Positions 8,818 to 20,318 of a stretch of 64,000 nt of DNA are shown in pieces. The notes under the pieces are model-generated. The model did not search any database and was not told the DNA's origin. It saw only the letters and a program-made list of their open reading frames with translations. The translations under genes were made by a program, and so were the position numbers. Source of the stretch: a beta proteobacterium AAP65 (lineage in GTDB: Bacteria; Pseudomonadota; Gammaproteobacteria; Burkholderiales; Burkholderiaceae_C); NCBI GenBank assembly GCA_001295865.1, contig LJHW01000008.1, positions 62,001-126,000 of the forward strand, read 5' to 3'. Each line of letters starts with the position of its first letter. Positions within the stretch are counted from its first letter, which is position 1.

Positions 8818-9675
8818 TTGGATCTTCTGCTGCTCATCAAGGCCGCCATCATGGGCGTGGTGGAAGGGCTCACCGAGTTCCTGCCCATCTCGTCGACCGG
8901 TCACCTGATCCTCACGGGTTCGCTGCTGAACTTCACCGGCGAGACCGTCAAGGTCTTCGACGTGGCCATCCAGACCGGCGCGATGTTCGCGGTGATCTGG
9001 GAGTACCGCGTGCGGCTGCTCGGCACGGTGCGCGGCATCACCCATGACCCGATTGCGCAGCGCTTCGCGCGCAACGTCATCGTGGCCTTCATCCCCGCAG
9101 CGGTGTTCGGGCTGCTGCTGGGCTCCATGGTCAAGGCCCACCTTTTCAAGCCAGTGCCGGTGGCCATGGCCTTCATCGTCGGCGGCCTGATCATCCTGTG
9201 GGTGGAGCGCTGGCACCGCCAGAAATACGGCGACCGAGACCTCGAAGGCGCGCGCCGCGCCCGCGTCGAAACCGTCGACGACATGAACACCCTGGATGCG
9301 CTGAAGATCGGCCTCATCCAGTGCCTGGCGCTCATTCCCGGCACCAGCCGTTCCGGCGCCACCATCATCGGCGGCATGGTGCTCGGCTTCTCGCGCAAGT
9401 GCGCCACCGAGTTCAGCTTCTACCTCGGCATTCCTACGCTGATGGCGGCGGGCGCCTACTCGGTGCTGAAGCAGCGCCACCTGCTGAGCATGGCCGACCT
9501 GCCGATGTTCGCCGTCGGTCTGGTGATGGCGTTTTTCAGCGCGCTGCTGTGCATCCGCTGGCTGATCCGTTATGTCTCCACGCACGACTTCACGCTCTTT
9601 GCGTGGTACCGCATCGTCTTCGGCCTGATCGTGCTGGCCACGGCCTACACGGGTGTGGTGACCTGGGCCGCCTGA
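8818..9675 (+). CDS. uppP: Undecaprenyl-diphosphate phosphatase
   Basis: The 285-residue integral membrane enzyme (UppP/BacA) dephosphorylates undecaprenyl diphosphate to recycle the lipid carrier for peptidoglycan, and gives bacitracin resistance. Both signature motifs are present: [15 protein letters not shown] near residue 17 and [13 protein letters not shown] near residue 175, with about eight membrane helices. The start is TTG at 8818, supported by GGAG 8 bases upstream. Longer readings run back through the DUF1439 gene in another frame. It is a single housekeeping gene. Confidence 0.95.
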   Translation: MDLLLLIKAAIMGVVEGLTEFLPISSTGHLILTGSLLNFTGETVKVFDVAIQTGAMFAVIWEYRVRLLGTVRGITHDPIAQRFARNVIVAFIPAAVFGLLLGSMVKAHLFKPVPVAMAFIVGGLIILWVERWHRQKYGDRDLEGARRARVETVDDMNTLDALKIGLIQCLALIPGTSRSGATIIGGMVLGFSRKCATEFSFYLGIPTLMAAGAYSVLKQRHLLSMADLPMFAVGLVMAFFSALLCIRWLIRYVSTHDFTLFAWYRIVFGLIVLATAYTGVVTWAA

Positions 9676-9685
9676 GGCCCGGTTT

Positions 9686-10609
9686 TCAGAACGCCAGCGT
9701 GGTGTCCTGCCGCCGGAAGTCGCGCGGGGCCAGGCCCACGGTGCGCTTGAACACCTTCGAGAAGCTGAAGGCGTCCTGGTAGCCCACCTCGGCGGCCACC
9801 GCCTCCAGCGGCCGGCTGCTGTCGCTGAGCAGGCGTATGGCCTGCTGCATGCGCAGGCCACGCAGGTAGTTCAAGGGCGTGTCGCCCATCGCACTGCGGA
9901 ACTTTTCAGCCAAGGCCGTGCGTGAAAGACCGACCGCGCGCGCCAGCGCTTCCAGCGTCCAGGGCCGGCGTGTGTCGGCGTGCATCAGTTCCACCGCCTG
10001 GCGCACACGCGGGTCGGCCAGCGCATGGCTGAAGCCGCGGCCGCTGCGCGCGACTTCGGCCACCACCTCGCGCAGCAGCAAAGCGAAGGCGGCGTCGAAG
10101 AGGCCGTGGATGACCGACAAGGACCCCAGCCCGCGCTCGCGCACCTCGGCCGTGAGCAGCGCCACGGTCAGCGCCAGTGGGCTCAGGCGCGGCAGCGCTT
10201 CGGCGCGCAGCAGGTGCCAGGCCGGCAGTTCACCGAAGAGCGGGTGCAGCGGGTCGTTCCACAGCTGCCAGGCCCCGCTGACGACCGCCGGCCCCGCGGC
10301 CGCCGGCGGCGGGCCGGCCAGCAGCGGCGCCACCGCCACCCTCTGCGGCGGCGGCAAGGCCGGCAGCGTTTCGCTGCGCGCCAGCAGGTGGCGGCAGCCA
10401 CGCGCCATCAAGGCGATGTCGCCGGTGTTCAGCCGCAGGGGCGCGTCAGCCGGCGCGGTGTGGATGAACACCGGCCCCTGGGTCACGACATGGAAGCCGA
10501 TGCTGCGCTCGCAGGGGAACTGCAAGGCGCCTTCAGCTGGCAAGGCGTGCGCATCGAGCAGGCGGCGGCGCAGGCCGGCTTGCTGGAGGATGTCGCTGAG
10601 CAAGTCCAT
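9686..10609 (-). CDS. AraC-family regulator with cupin sensor domain
   Basis: The product has 307 residues. The N-terminal half is an AraC-type cupin (MDLLSDILQQAGLRRRLL, ERSIGFHVVTQGPVFI, LNTGDIALMARGCRHLL). The C-terminal 100 residues carry two helix-turn-helix motifs (WTLEALARAVGLSRTALAEKF and LEAVAAEVGYQDAFSFSKVFKR). The start at 10609 fits the usual N-terminus of this cupin family. The gene is divergent from an NmrA-type oxidoreductase gene, which it likely activates. The inducer is unknown. Confidence 0.88.
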   Translation of the reverse strand: MDLLSDILQQAGLRRRLLDAHALPAEGALQFPCERSIGFHVVTQGPVFIHTAPADAPLRLNTGDIALMARGCRHLLARSETLPALPPPQRVAVAPLLAGPPPAAAGPAVVSGAWQLWNDPLHPLFGELPAWHLLRAEALPRLSPLALTVALLTAEVRERGLGSLSVIHGLFDAAFALLLREVVAEVARSGRGFSHALADPRVRQAVELMHADTRRPWTLEALARAVGLSRTALAEKFRSAMGDTPLNYLRGLRMQQAIRLLSDSSRPLEAVAAEVGYQDAFSFSKVFKRTVGLAPRDFRRQDTTLAF

Positions 10610-10654
10610 GATGCTTTCAGGTCTTTGGGTTCGCTGAAGTGTACGCATGAACAT

Positions 10655-10677
10655 GAATGCTGGATTTTCAGGCATTC
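10655..10677. promoter_or_regulatory. Inverted repeat between AraC and NmrA-type genes
   Basis: GAATGC and GCATTC are separated by 11 bases in the 130-base divergent intergenic region. A possible binding site for the AraC regulator, but the arms are short and chance occurrence is possible. Confidence 0.3.
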
Positions 10678-10739
10678 TGGTTCAAAGGAGCGGCGCCTAA
10701 GCTGGCGCCCTGTTCACTCCCCCAGACCGGAACCCCACC

Positions 10740-11579
10740 ATGAACCACCAGAACTTAGTCATCGGCGCCAGCGGCACCGTCGGCAGCGCCCTCGTGCAAG
10801 CGCTTCAGGCCCGCGGCCAATCCGTGCGGCAGGCCACCAGCCGCACGCCCACCCACGCCGACCAGGTGCAGATCGACGTGCTGAAGGGCCAGGGCCTGCA
10901 GGCTGCCTTCGAAGGTGTGCAGCGCGCCTTCCTGATGGCGCCACCGGGCTACGTGCCGCAAGACCACCTGCTGCTGCCGCTGATCGCCCAGGCTCAGGCC
11001 GCCGGCGTGCAGAAGGTGGTGCTGATGACGGCCATGGGCTCCGACGCCGCGCCCGACACGCCGCTGCGCAAGGCCGAGTTGGCGCTGGAAGCCTCCGGCA
11101 TCGCCTGGAACACCGTGCGCCCGAACTGGTTCATGCAGAACTTCCACACCTTCTGGCTGCAGGGCATCCGCGAGCAGGGCCGCATCTTCCTGCCCACGGG
11201 CACGGCGCGCGGCAGCTTCATCGACGCGCGTGACATCGCCGACGTGGTGGCGGAGTTGCTGCTGGGCGATGCCCACGGCAACCAGGCTTTCGACCTCACC
11301 GGTGCCGAGGCGCTGAACCACGACGAAGTGGCGCAGGTGCTGTCGCGCGAAACCGGCCGCGACATCCGCTACCAGGACATCCCGCCCGAGGCCATGCTGC
11401 AAGGCCTGCTCGGTGCCGGCCTGCCCGGGCCCTATGCCGAGTTCCTGGTGATGATCCTCGGCTTCTTCGCCGCGGGCTATGCAGAGCGCCAGACGGACGC
11501 CGTGCAGCGCATCACCGGCCGCGCGCCGCGCTGCTTCGCGGCCTATGCGCGCGAGTTCCGCGCGAACTGGATCGTCTGA
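10740..11579 (+). CDS. NmrA/atypical SDR-family NAD(P)-binding protein
   Basis: The 279-residue product has a Rossmann nucleotide-binding N-terminus, LVIGASGTVGSALVQALQARG (GxxGxxG). The remainder (VVLMTAMGSDAAPDTPLRKAE, WNTVRPNWFMQNFH, GSFIDARDIADVVAELL) resembles NmrA-like and NAD(P)H:quinone reductase-type atypical short-chain dehydrogenases. The usual Tyr-Lys catalytic pair of classical SDRs is not evident, so it may be a redox sensor or an NAD(P)H-dependent reductase. It is divergent from the AraC regulator, which is the probable controller. Its substrate is unknown. Confidence 0.85.
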   Translation: MNHQNLVIGASGTVGSALVQALQARGQSVRQATSRTPTHADQVQIDVLKGQGLQAAFEGVQRAFLMAPPGYVPQDHLLLPLIAQAQAAGVQKVVLMTAMGSDAAPDTPLRKAELALEASGIAWNTVRPNWFMQNFHTFWLQGIREQGRIFLPTGTARGSFIDARDIADVVAELLLGDAHGNQAFDLTGAEALNHDEVAQVLSRETGRDIRYQDIPPEAMLQGLLGAGLPGPYAEFLVMILGFFAAGYAERQTDAVQRITGRAPRCFAAYAREFRANWIV

Positions 11580-11591
11580 ATCCAGCCAGCC

Positions 11592-12338
11592 TCAGCCGCG
11601 GCGTGTGTAGACCAGGTCCCACACGCCGTGGCCGAGCTTGAGGCCGCGGTTCTCGAACTTCGTCAGCGGGCGCCAGTCGGGCCGAGGGGCGTAGCCGTCT
11701 GCGGTGTTCTGCAGCGCCGGCTCGGCACCCAGCACCGCCAGCATCTGCTCGGCATAGTCTTGCCAGTCGGTGGCGCAGTGCAGGTAGCCACCCGGCGCGA
11801 TGCGCGTGACGAGCTGCGCGATGAAGCCCGGCTGGATGAGCCGGCGCTTGTTGTGGCGCTTCTTGTGCCACGGGTCCGGAAACCAGATGTGCACGCCCGC
11901 CAGGCTGGCCGGCGGCAGCATGTGGTTCATCACCTCCACGGCATCGTGCTGCAGCAGGCGCAGGTTCTGCAGTTCCTTTTCGCCGATGTGCTTGAGCAGC
12001 GCACCCACGCCGGGCGCGTGCACCTCCACGCCGATGAAGTCGGTGCCGGGCAGGGCCGCGGCCACCTGCGCGGTGGCATCGCCCATGCCGAAGCCGATCT
12101 CCAGCACGCGCGCGGCGCTGCGGCCGAAGGTGGCGTCGAGGTCGAGCACTTCCGCGCGGTACGGCAGCAGGAAACGCGGGCCCAGGGTCTCCAGCGCGCG
12201 CAGTTGCCCGGTGCCCATGCGGCCGGCACGCAGCACGAAGCTGCGCATCGGACGGTGCTGGGGCTCGGGCGTGCTGCCGTCGGCCGTGTCTTCGGCGCCG
12301 GGCGGGAGGGAGTCTTGAGGGGCGTCTTGGGGCAGCAT
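11592..12338 (-). CDS. trmB: tRNA (guanine-N7-)-methyltransferase
   Basis: The 248-residue enzyme forms m7G46 in the variable loop of many tRNAs using SAM. The SAM site [16 protein letters not shown], the family signature [17 protein letters not shown], and the C-terminal [19 protein letters not shown] are all present. The N-terminal 30 residues are acidic and probably disordered. The ATG at 12338 has TAAACT ending 9 bases upstream on the minus strand and no clear Shine-Dalgarno sequence. Confidence 0.95.
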   Translation of the reverse strand: MLPQDAPQDSLPPGAEDTADGSTPEPQHRPMRSFVLRAGRMGTGQLRALETLGPRFLLPYRAEVLDLDATFGRSAARVLEIGFGMGDATAQVAAALPGTDFIGVEVHAPGVGALLKHIGEKELQNLRLLQHDAVEVMNHMLPPASLAGVHIWFPDPWHKKRHNKRRLIQPGFIAQLVTRIAPGGYLHCATDWQDYAEQMLAVLGAEPALQNTADGYAPRPDWRPLTKFENRGLKLGHGVWDLVYTRRG

Positions 12339-12347
12339 GGGGGCGCG

Positions 12348-12353
12348 AGTTTA
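12348..12353 (-). promoter_or_regulatory. Possible -10 box of trmB
   Basis: TAAACT on the minus strand ends 9 bases before the trmB start codon. This would place transcription start at or next to the ATG. The -35 region is not recognisable. Confidence 0.3.
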
Positions 12354-12541
12354 GTGGCGCGCCAGCCTCTGCGAGCGCGGCCGTGTCACCTCGGGGACTG
12401 CGGGTTGTGCCGCATCACGCACAAGCGGCAGCTGCATAGCATGAGACGCGCCACTGCGGTGTTCACCGCAGGGCCCACGCGGCCGTGTGCGACCTGCACG
12501 CCCCGCCGCGCAGCGTACCCACAACAAGCTGGAGACAAGAC

Positions 12542-14977
12542 ATGCACACCCCCACCCCCGGGCGCAACCGCGCGCGGCCCCTCGGCTGGCCGGTTCTTTC
12601 CTGCGTCGCCGCGGCGGCCGCACTCATGCTGGCCGGCTGCAACGAGGACTACGAGGCCGACCCGGTCGAGATCCGCGCCACCAGCAACCGCGCCGACATG
12701 GTCAGCGGCGGTGACGTCACGCTGCAGATCGTGCTGCCGGCCGGCGGCCGCACCGACGGCCTGCGTGTGGACGTGGGCGGGCGCGATGTCAGCAGCGCCT
12801 TCCGCCTGCAGGCCGATGGCAGCTACCGCGGCGTGGTCACGGGTCTGGCCGATGGCGCCAACGTCATCACCGCCGCCACGCTGAACACGCGCGCCGCCTC
12901 GCTGACGGTGACCAACGCGCCGCGCCACGGCCCGGTGTTCTCGGGCGCGCAGATCAAGCCCTTCTATTGCGCCACGCCGGTGCAGCAAGTCGTCAACGGC
13001 ACCGTCCCAGCCAGCAACGCCAGTGGCCTGGCCGGCGCACCCGACGCCAACTGCAACATCGCCACCGAGTTCAAGCTTTACTACCGCACCACCACCGCCG
13101 GCTGCAGCCTGGGCCTGCCCGATGCCACCGCGGCCATCGCGCCGACGGCCACCGCGGTGCCGGCCAACCCGACGCCGTCGGCCAACCTGTGCTTCAAGCC
13201 CTACACCGTGGGCAGCACGCCAGCCGATCTGGCCACCACCACCACCGACGCCGGCGTCACCGTGCCCTACATCGTGCGCGTGGAACGCGGCACCATGAAC
13301 CGCGGCATCTACGACATTGCCGTGCTGCACAACCCGGCCCAGGGCTGGAACGCGCTGTCGCCGCAGGCTGGCTGGAACGGCAAGGTGGTCTTCAACTTCG
13401 GCGCCAGCACCGGCCAACCGCGCCGCCAGGCCCGCCCCGCCACCGCCTGGACGGGCAGCGACCTGCAGCTGCGCCGTGGCGTGATGGTGGTGGCCAACAG
13501 CATGACCGACTCGGCGCGCAACTCGAACCGCGTGATGATGAGCGAGACGGTGATGATGATGAAGGAGCACATCACCGACAGCTACGGCCCGGTGAAGTTC
13601 ACCATCGGCAGTGGCTGCTCGGGCGGTTCGATCAACTCGAACATGGCTGCGTCCATCATGCCGGGCCTGCTGGACGGCGTGACCACCACCTGCACCTACC
13701 CCGATTCCGAGACCACCTCGATGGAAGTGGGCGACTGCGTGGTGCTGGTCGAGGCCTACCAGAAGCCGCAGTGGCTGGCGCTGATGGCCGGCCAGACCCA
13801 GGCGCAGATCAACGCGCGCAAGGCAGCCATCAACGGCCACCCCGACCAGAGCGCCTGCCACGCCTGGTTCAACGCCTTCGGCAGCAACGGCCGCGCCGGC
13901 GTTTACAACCAGCGCCTGGTGGCCAACAACGTCACCGGGGCCATCTTCCAGCAGCCCACGGCCACCAACAACTGCGAGCTGCCCAACAGCGCGGTTTATG
14001 ACCCCGCACGGCCCACCGAAACCGCGAACCTGCCGCGCTGCAACGCGTGGAGCTGGGGCGAGTCGATCTGGGGCAAGGTGCCGGGTTCGCCGGCCGCGAA
14101 AGACACGCGCGACAACGTCGGCGTGCAGTACGGCCTGAAGGCGCTGCGTGATGGCGTGATCGGTGCCGAAGAGTTCGTCACGCTGAACGAACTGGTGGGC
14201 GGTATCGACCGCGACAGCACGCCGCGCGCCGAGCGCAGCGTGGCCGATGCCGATGCGCTGCCCATCGCCTACCGCTCGGGCATCGTGGCCAGCGGCAAGC
14301 AACTGGCCAAGACCGCGATGATCGACATGCGCGGCTGGGACGACAGCAACATCGCCGAGAACCTGCCGCCGGGTTACACGCCGAACCAGATCCCCATCCA
14401 CCACCAGTGGTTCAGCTTCGGTATCCGCGACCGCATCGTGGCCGAGGCCGGCAACGCGAACAACCAGGCGCTGTGGCGCTTCGCGCGCACCGGCCTCACG
14501 CCCCCGGGCACCATGGCCTTCGACGCCTTCTTGACGATGGACCAGTGGCTCACCACGCTGAAGGCCGACACCAGCGGCGCGACCATCGAAGCCAAGGTGC
14601 GCAGCGCCAAGCCGGCCGGCGCGGCCGACTTCTGCATCCTGCCCAGCGACACCTCGCAGACCGTGAAGGTGACGAACGCGGCCACCTGCGATGCCGACCC
14701 CTACCTGAAGCCGACCTTCTCGCCGCGCCAGATCGCCGGAGGCCCGCGCGCCGAGGACGTGCTGAAGTGCCAGCTGAAACCGCTGGTGCGCACCGACTAC
14801 GCCGCCGGTACCTTCAGCGACGCGCAGTGGGCGCGCCTGCAGGCGGTGTTCAGCACCGGCGTGTGCGACTGGAGCAAGCCCGGCGTGGGCCAGCAGGCCG
14901 CCGTCAGCCCGCTGACTTTCAGCGCCGGCCCGGGCGGTGCGGTGCTGCCGGCTGCGCCGGTGTCGGTGCCGAAGTGA
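12542..14977 (+). CDS. DUF6351 family lipoprotein (tannase-like alpha/beta hydrolase superfamily)
   Basis: The product has 811 residues. After a basic n-region there is a hydrophobic segment and the lipobox LAGC, so it is predicted to be an exported lipoprotein. The mature start (VEIRATSNRADMVSGGDVTLQIVLP), GLADGANVI and GPVFSGAQIKPFYC fit the DUF6351 family, described as related to tannases. A candidate nucleophile elbow, GSGCSGGS, lies near residue 358. There are many cysteines, suggesting disulfides outside the cytoplasm. The ATG at 12542 has GGAGA about 7 bases upstream. No catalysed reaction is known. An extracellular polyester or oligomer hydrolase is possible but unproven. Neighbours give no clue. 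Confidence 0.75.
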   Translation: MHTPTPGRNRARPLGWPVLSCVAAAAALMLAGCNEDYEADPVEIRATSNRADMVSGGDVTLQIVLPAGGRTDGLRVDVGGRDVSSAFRLQADGSYRGVVTGLADGANVITAATLNTRAASLTVTNAPRHGPVFSGAQIKPFYCATPVQQVVNGTVPASNASGLAGAPDANCNIATEFKLYYRTTTAGCSLGLPDATAAIAPTATAVPANPTPSANLCFKPYTVGSTPADLATTTTDAGVTVPYIVRVERGTMNRGIYDIAVLHNPAQGWNALSPQAGWNGKVVFNFGASTGQPRRQARPATAWTGSDLQLRRGVMVVANSMTDSARNSNRVMMSETVMMMKEHITDSYGPVKFTIGSGCSGGSINSNMAASIMPGLLDGVTTTCTYPDSETTSMEVGDCVVLVEAYQKPQWLALMAGQTQAQINARKAAINGHPDQSACHAWFNAFGSNGRAGVYNQRLVANNVTGAIFQQPTATNNCELPNSAVYDPARPTETANLPRCNAWSWGESIWGKVPGSPAAKDTRDNVGVQYGLKALRDGVIGAEEFVTLNELVGGIDRDSTPRAERSVADADALPIAYRSGIVASGKQLAKTAMIDMRGWDDSNIAENLPPGYTPNQIPIHHQWFSFGIRDRIVAEAGNANNQALWRFARTGLTPPGTMAFDAFLTMDQWLTTLKADTSGATIEAKVRSAKPAGAADFCILPSDTSQTVKVTNAATCDADPYLKPTFSPRQIAGGPRAEDVLKCQLKPLVRTDYAAGTFSDAQWARLQAVFSTGVCDWSKPGVGQQAAVSPLTFSAGPGGAVLPAAPVSVPK

Positions 14978-15001
14978 GTCTGGTGAGCGCTTGAAGCGCT
15001 C

Positions 15002-15027
15002 GCGGGGCCGCCGCAGGGCGGCCCCGC
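15002..15027 (+). terminator. Hairpin after the DUF6351 gene
   Basis: A perfect 11-bp stem (GCGGGGCCGCC and complement) with loop GCAG begins 24 bases after the stop codon and is followed by CTTCGCGTT. The T-run is weak, but the stem is very stable and separates the gene from the tRNA. Confidence 0.5.
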
Positions 15028-15051
15028 CTTCGCGTTAAACTGCGCGACGCT

Positions 15052-15125
15052 GCGGGTGTAGTTCAATGGTAGAACGGCAGCTTCCCAAGCTTCATACGAG
15101 GGTTCGATTCCCTTCACCCGCTCCA
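15052..15125 (+). tRNA. tRNA-Gly (anticodon CCC)
   Basis: A 74-base cloverleaf with acceptor stem GCGGGTG/CACCCGC, D-arm GTTCAATGGTAGAAC, anticodon loop TTCCCAA (anticodon CCC), T-arm GAGGGTTCGATTCCCTT, discriminator T and encoded CCA. It reads GGG codons. TTAAAC at 15035-15040 may be its -10 box. The anticodon stem is GCAGC/GCTTC, leaving a C-U mismatch at pair 28-42. The final A of CCA is also the A of the next gene's ATG. Confidence 0.96.
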
Positions 15126-16033
15126 TGTCCCTCGCCCCGCTCAGCGTGTTGGTGCTCGGCCCCTCGGCACCGGGCTGCGTGAGCGCCTTGCAGGCGGCGG
15201 GCTTCGACGTCTCTCAACGCCCCGAAGGCAGCCCTGCCCACGGCGCCGATGTCGTCCTGCTGTGGGCCGCCGATGCCGCTGCGCTCGGCGCCCTGCTGCG
15301 CCGCAGCGACCTGCCCCCCCTGGCCTACGACCACGCGCTGCTGGTGCTGGGCCCCGCGGGCACGCCAGTGGACACCGCCGCCGAAGACACCCTGCTCAGC
15401 CTGGGCGTCGAAGCCCTGCTGCCGGCCGATGAAGCGGGCTTGCCGCGCGCGGTGCGCCAGGCCGTGCTGCGCAAGCGCCACGAGCGCCAGGCCCGCAACG
15501 CCTATGCCACCGATCTGGCCACCGGCCTGCCGCACCAGGCGCAGCTGCTCGAACACATGACGCAGCTGCTCGCGCTCCGCGAGCGTGTGCCCGCACCCAT
15601 GGTGCTGCTGGTGCTGCGTGTGGAAGGTTACGCCGCCGCCGCCACGCGCCTGGGCGCCGAGGCTGCCAACGTGCTGCGCCGCAAGGTGGCTGTGCGCCTG
15701 CGCACGGGCCTGCGTGCGGGCGACGTGGTGGCTGCCGTCGGCCCCGATGCCTTCGGTGTGCTGCTGGGCCACCTGGAAGCGCAGGCCGACGGGGAACGTG
15801 TGGCGGCCAAGCTGCTACGCACGCTGCAGCAGCCGCTGGTGGTGGCCGGGCAGCCCTGCCCGGTGCAGGCCACCGTGGGCATCGCCCTCTTCCCTGCCCA
15901 TGGCAAAGATGCGCAGAGCCTGCTGCAGCGCGCCATCGCCCAGGCCAGTTCGGTCGGCACCGTGGGCCGCGAAGGTTACGCGGTGCGTACCGAACGCGGC
16001 CCGGCTGCTGCGGCGAACGACGAAGACACCTGA
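15125..16033 (+). CDS. Degenerate GGDEF-domain protein with receiver-like N-terminus
   Basis: The product has 302 residues. Residues 5-115 look like a response-regulator-type Rossmann fold (SVLVLGPSAPGCVSALQAAGFDV), but I see no clear phospho-acceptor arrangement. Residues 125-290 follow the diguanylate cyclase pattern (ATDLATGLPHQAQLLEHM, LVLRVEGYAAAATRLGAEAAN, GIALFPAHGKDAQSLLQRA). The active-site loop is GPDAF (206-210) instead of GGDEF, so cyclase activity is unlikely. It may bind GTP or c-di-GMP, or act by protein contacts. The ATG overlaps the CCA end of the preceding tRNA and lacks a Shine-Dalgarno sequence. GTG codons at 15146 and 15152 are alternative starts. Confidence 0.72.
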   Translation: MSLAPLSVLVLGPSAPGCVSALQAAGFDVSQRPEGSPAHGADVVLLWAADAAALGALLRRSDLPPLAYDHALLVLGPAGTPVDTAAEDTLLSLGVEALLPADEAGLPRAVRQAVLRKRHERQARNAYATDLATGLPHQAQLLEHMTQLLALRERVPAPMVLLVLRVEGYAAAATRLGAEAANVLRRKVAVRLRTGLRAGDVVAAVGPDAFGVLLGHLEAQADGERVAAKLLRTLQQPLVVAGQPCPVQATVGIALFPAHGKDAQSLLQRAIAQASSVGTVGREGYAVRTERGPAAAANDEDT

Positions 16034-16058
16034 GGCCCAGGCCTGAGGCGCCGCCGCC

Positions 16059-17564
16059 TCACTTCAGGATGTCGCCCAGGCAGAGGTACTTCAGCTCGAC
16101 GTAGTCGTCGATGCCCTGGCGCGCGCCTTCGCGCCCCAGGCCGCTTTGTTTCACACCGCCGAAGGGCACCTCGGCCGTGCTGATGAGCCCGGTGTTGATG
16201 CCCACCATGCCGTACTCCAGCGCTTCGGCCACGCGGAAGATGCGGCCGATGTCACGGCTGTAGAAGTAGCTGGCCAGGCCGAACTCGGTGGCGTTGGCCG
16301 CAGCGATGACCTCGGCCTCGGTCTCGAAGCGGAACACCGGCGCCACGGGGCCGAAGGTTTCTTCGCGGGCACACAGCATCTCGTCCGTCACGCCGGCGAT
16401 CACCGTGGGCGTGAAAAAACGCTCGCCCAGCGCGGCGTCACGTTCACCGCCCAGCACCAGCCGCCCGCCCTTGGCCAGCGCGTCGGCCACGTGGGCTTCC
16501 ACCTTGGCGACGGCCGCATCGTCGATCAGCGGGCCCTGCATCACGCCGGCCGTGAAGCCGTTGCCCACGGTGATGGCCGCGGCCTTGGCCGCGAGCTTCT
16601 CGACGAAGGCGTCGTGGATGCCCGCCTGCGCATAGATGCGGTTGGCGCAGACGCAGGTCTGGCCGGCGTTGCGGTACTTGCTGGCCAGCGCGCCTTCGAC
16701 GGCGCTGTCGAGATCGGCGTCGTCGAAGACGATGAAGGGCGCGTTGCCGCCCAGTTCCAGGCTCAGCTTCTTGACGGTGCCGGCGCACTGCCGCGCCAGG
16801 ATGCGGCCGACCTCGGTGCTGCCGGTGAAGGACAGGTGGCGCACCACGTCGCTGCTGCACAGCACCTTGCCGATCTCGATGCTGTTCTCGGCATCGGCGG
16901 TGATGACGTTCAGCACGCCCGCCGGCATGCCCGCGCGTTGCGCAAGTTCGGCCACGGCCAGGGCACTCAGCGGCGTCTGCTCGGCCGGCTTGATGATCAC
17001 CGGGCAGCCCGCGGCCAAAGCCGGCGCCACCTTGCGCGTGATCATCGCGATGGGGAAGTTCCACGGCGTGATGGCCGCGCACACGCCCACCGGCTGCTTC
17101 AGCACCAGGTAGCGCTTGTTGTTGTCGGTGGTGGGGATGGTCTCGCCGTAGACGCGACGGGCTTCTTCGGCAAACCACTCGATGAAGCTGGCGCCGTAGA
17201 TCACCTCGCCGCGCGCCTCGGCCAGCGGCTTGCCCTGCTCGGCCGTCATGATGCGGGCCAGGTCGTCGGCGTGGCGGTGCAGCAGCTGGAACCACTTCAT
17301 CATCACCGCGGCGCGTTCCTTCGCGGTGCGCGCCCGCCAGGCCGGCCAGGCCTTCTCGGCGGCCGAGATGGCGGCAGCGCAGTCCACCGGCCCCAGCTTG
17401 GCCACCTGCGCGAGTTCGGCGCCCGTGGCGGGGTCGGTGATGGCAAAACGCGCCTGCACGTCCTGGCCGGTGACCCAGGCGCCGCCGATGAGGGCGTCGG
17501 TCTTGAGCAGGCCCGGGTCTTCGAGCAGGGCCAGTGGGGAGGTGGGGGTGTCCATGGGGGCCAT
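16059..17564 (-). CDS. gabD: NAD(P)-dependent succinate-semialdehyde dehydrogenase
   Basis: The 501-residue aldehyde dehydrogenase fits the GabD subfamily, which oxidises succinate semialdehyde to succinate in GABA breakdown. The cofactor loop TPWNFPIAMITRKVAPALAAG, catalytic Glu in LSLELGGNAPFIV and catalytic Cys in NAGQTCVCANRIY are intact. The C-terminal EVPFGGVKQSGLGREG is also typical. Two ATGs (17564 and 17555) are possible. Neither has a good ribosome-binding site, and the longer is given. It is convergent with the GGDEF-like gene and divergent from alaS, and no GABA aminotransferase gene is nearby. Exact substrate is inferred from subfamily resemblance. Confidence 0.87.
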   Translation of the reverse strand: MAPMDTPTSPLALLEDPGLLKTDALIGGAWVTGQDVQARFAITDPATGAELAQVAKLGPVDCAAAISAAEKAWPAWRARTAKERAAVMMKWFQLLHRHADDLARIMTAEQGKPLAEARGEVIYGASFIEWFAEEARRVYGETIPTTDNNKRYLVLKQPVGVCAAITPWNFPIAMITRKVAPALAAGCPVIIKPAEQTPLSALAVAELAQRAGMPAGVLNVITADAENSIEIGKVLCSSDVVRHLSFTGSTEVGRILARQCAGTVKKLSLELGGNAPFIVFDDADLDSAVEGALASKYRNAGQTCVCANRIYAQAGIHDAFVEKLAAKAAAITVGNGFTAGVMQGPLIDDAAVAKVEAHVADALAKGGRLVLGGERDAALGERFFTPTVIAGVTDEMLCAREETFGPVAPVFRFETEAEVIAAANATEFGLASYFYSRDIGRIFRVAEALEYGMVGINTGLISTAEVPFGGVKQSGLGREGARQGIDDYVELKYLCLGDILK

Positions 17565-17607
17565 TCTGGCCTGTGGCGGCGGCCCAGGCTGTGACGGTCG
17601 GCAACCC

Positions 17608-17613
17608 TAGAAT
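17608..17613 (+). promoter_or_regulatory. Possible -10 box of alaS
   Basis: TAGAAT lies 32 bases before the alaS ATG in the 81-base divergent gap with gabD. No convincing -35 box is visible. Confidence 0.3.
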
Positions 17614-17645
17614 TCGCGTCTTTCCTTCAGACGGCACCGCGCGCC

Positions 17646-20276
<2,631 letters not shown>

Positions 20277-20318
20277 GGCCCGGCGGCCCCCCGCGCTTTC
20301 ACACCGGTCGGCCCGCGC

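Noticed and set aside
12542-14977. Annotation as D-(-)-3-hydroxybutyrate oligomer hydrolase
   Set aside because: The N-terminus with SNRADMVSGGD and the GPVFSG..I.PF.C region fit DUF6351 instead; the oligomer hydrolase family starts differently.
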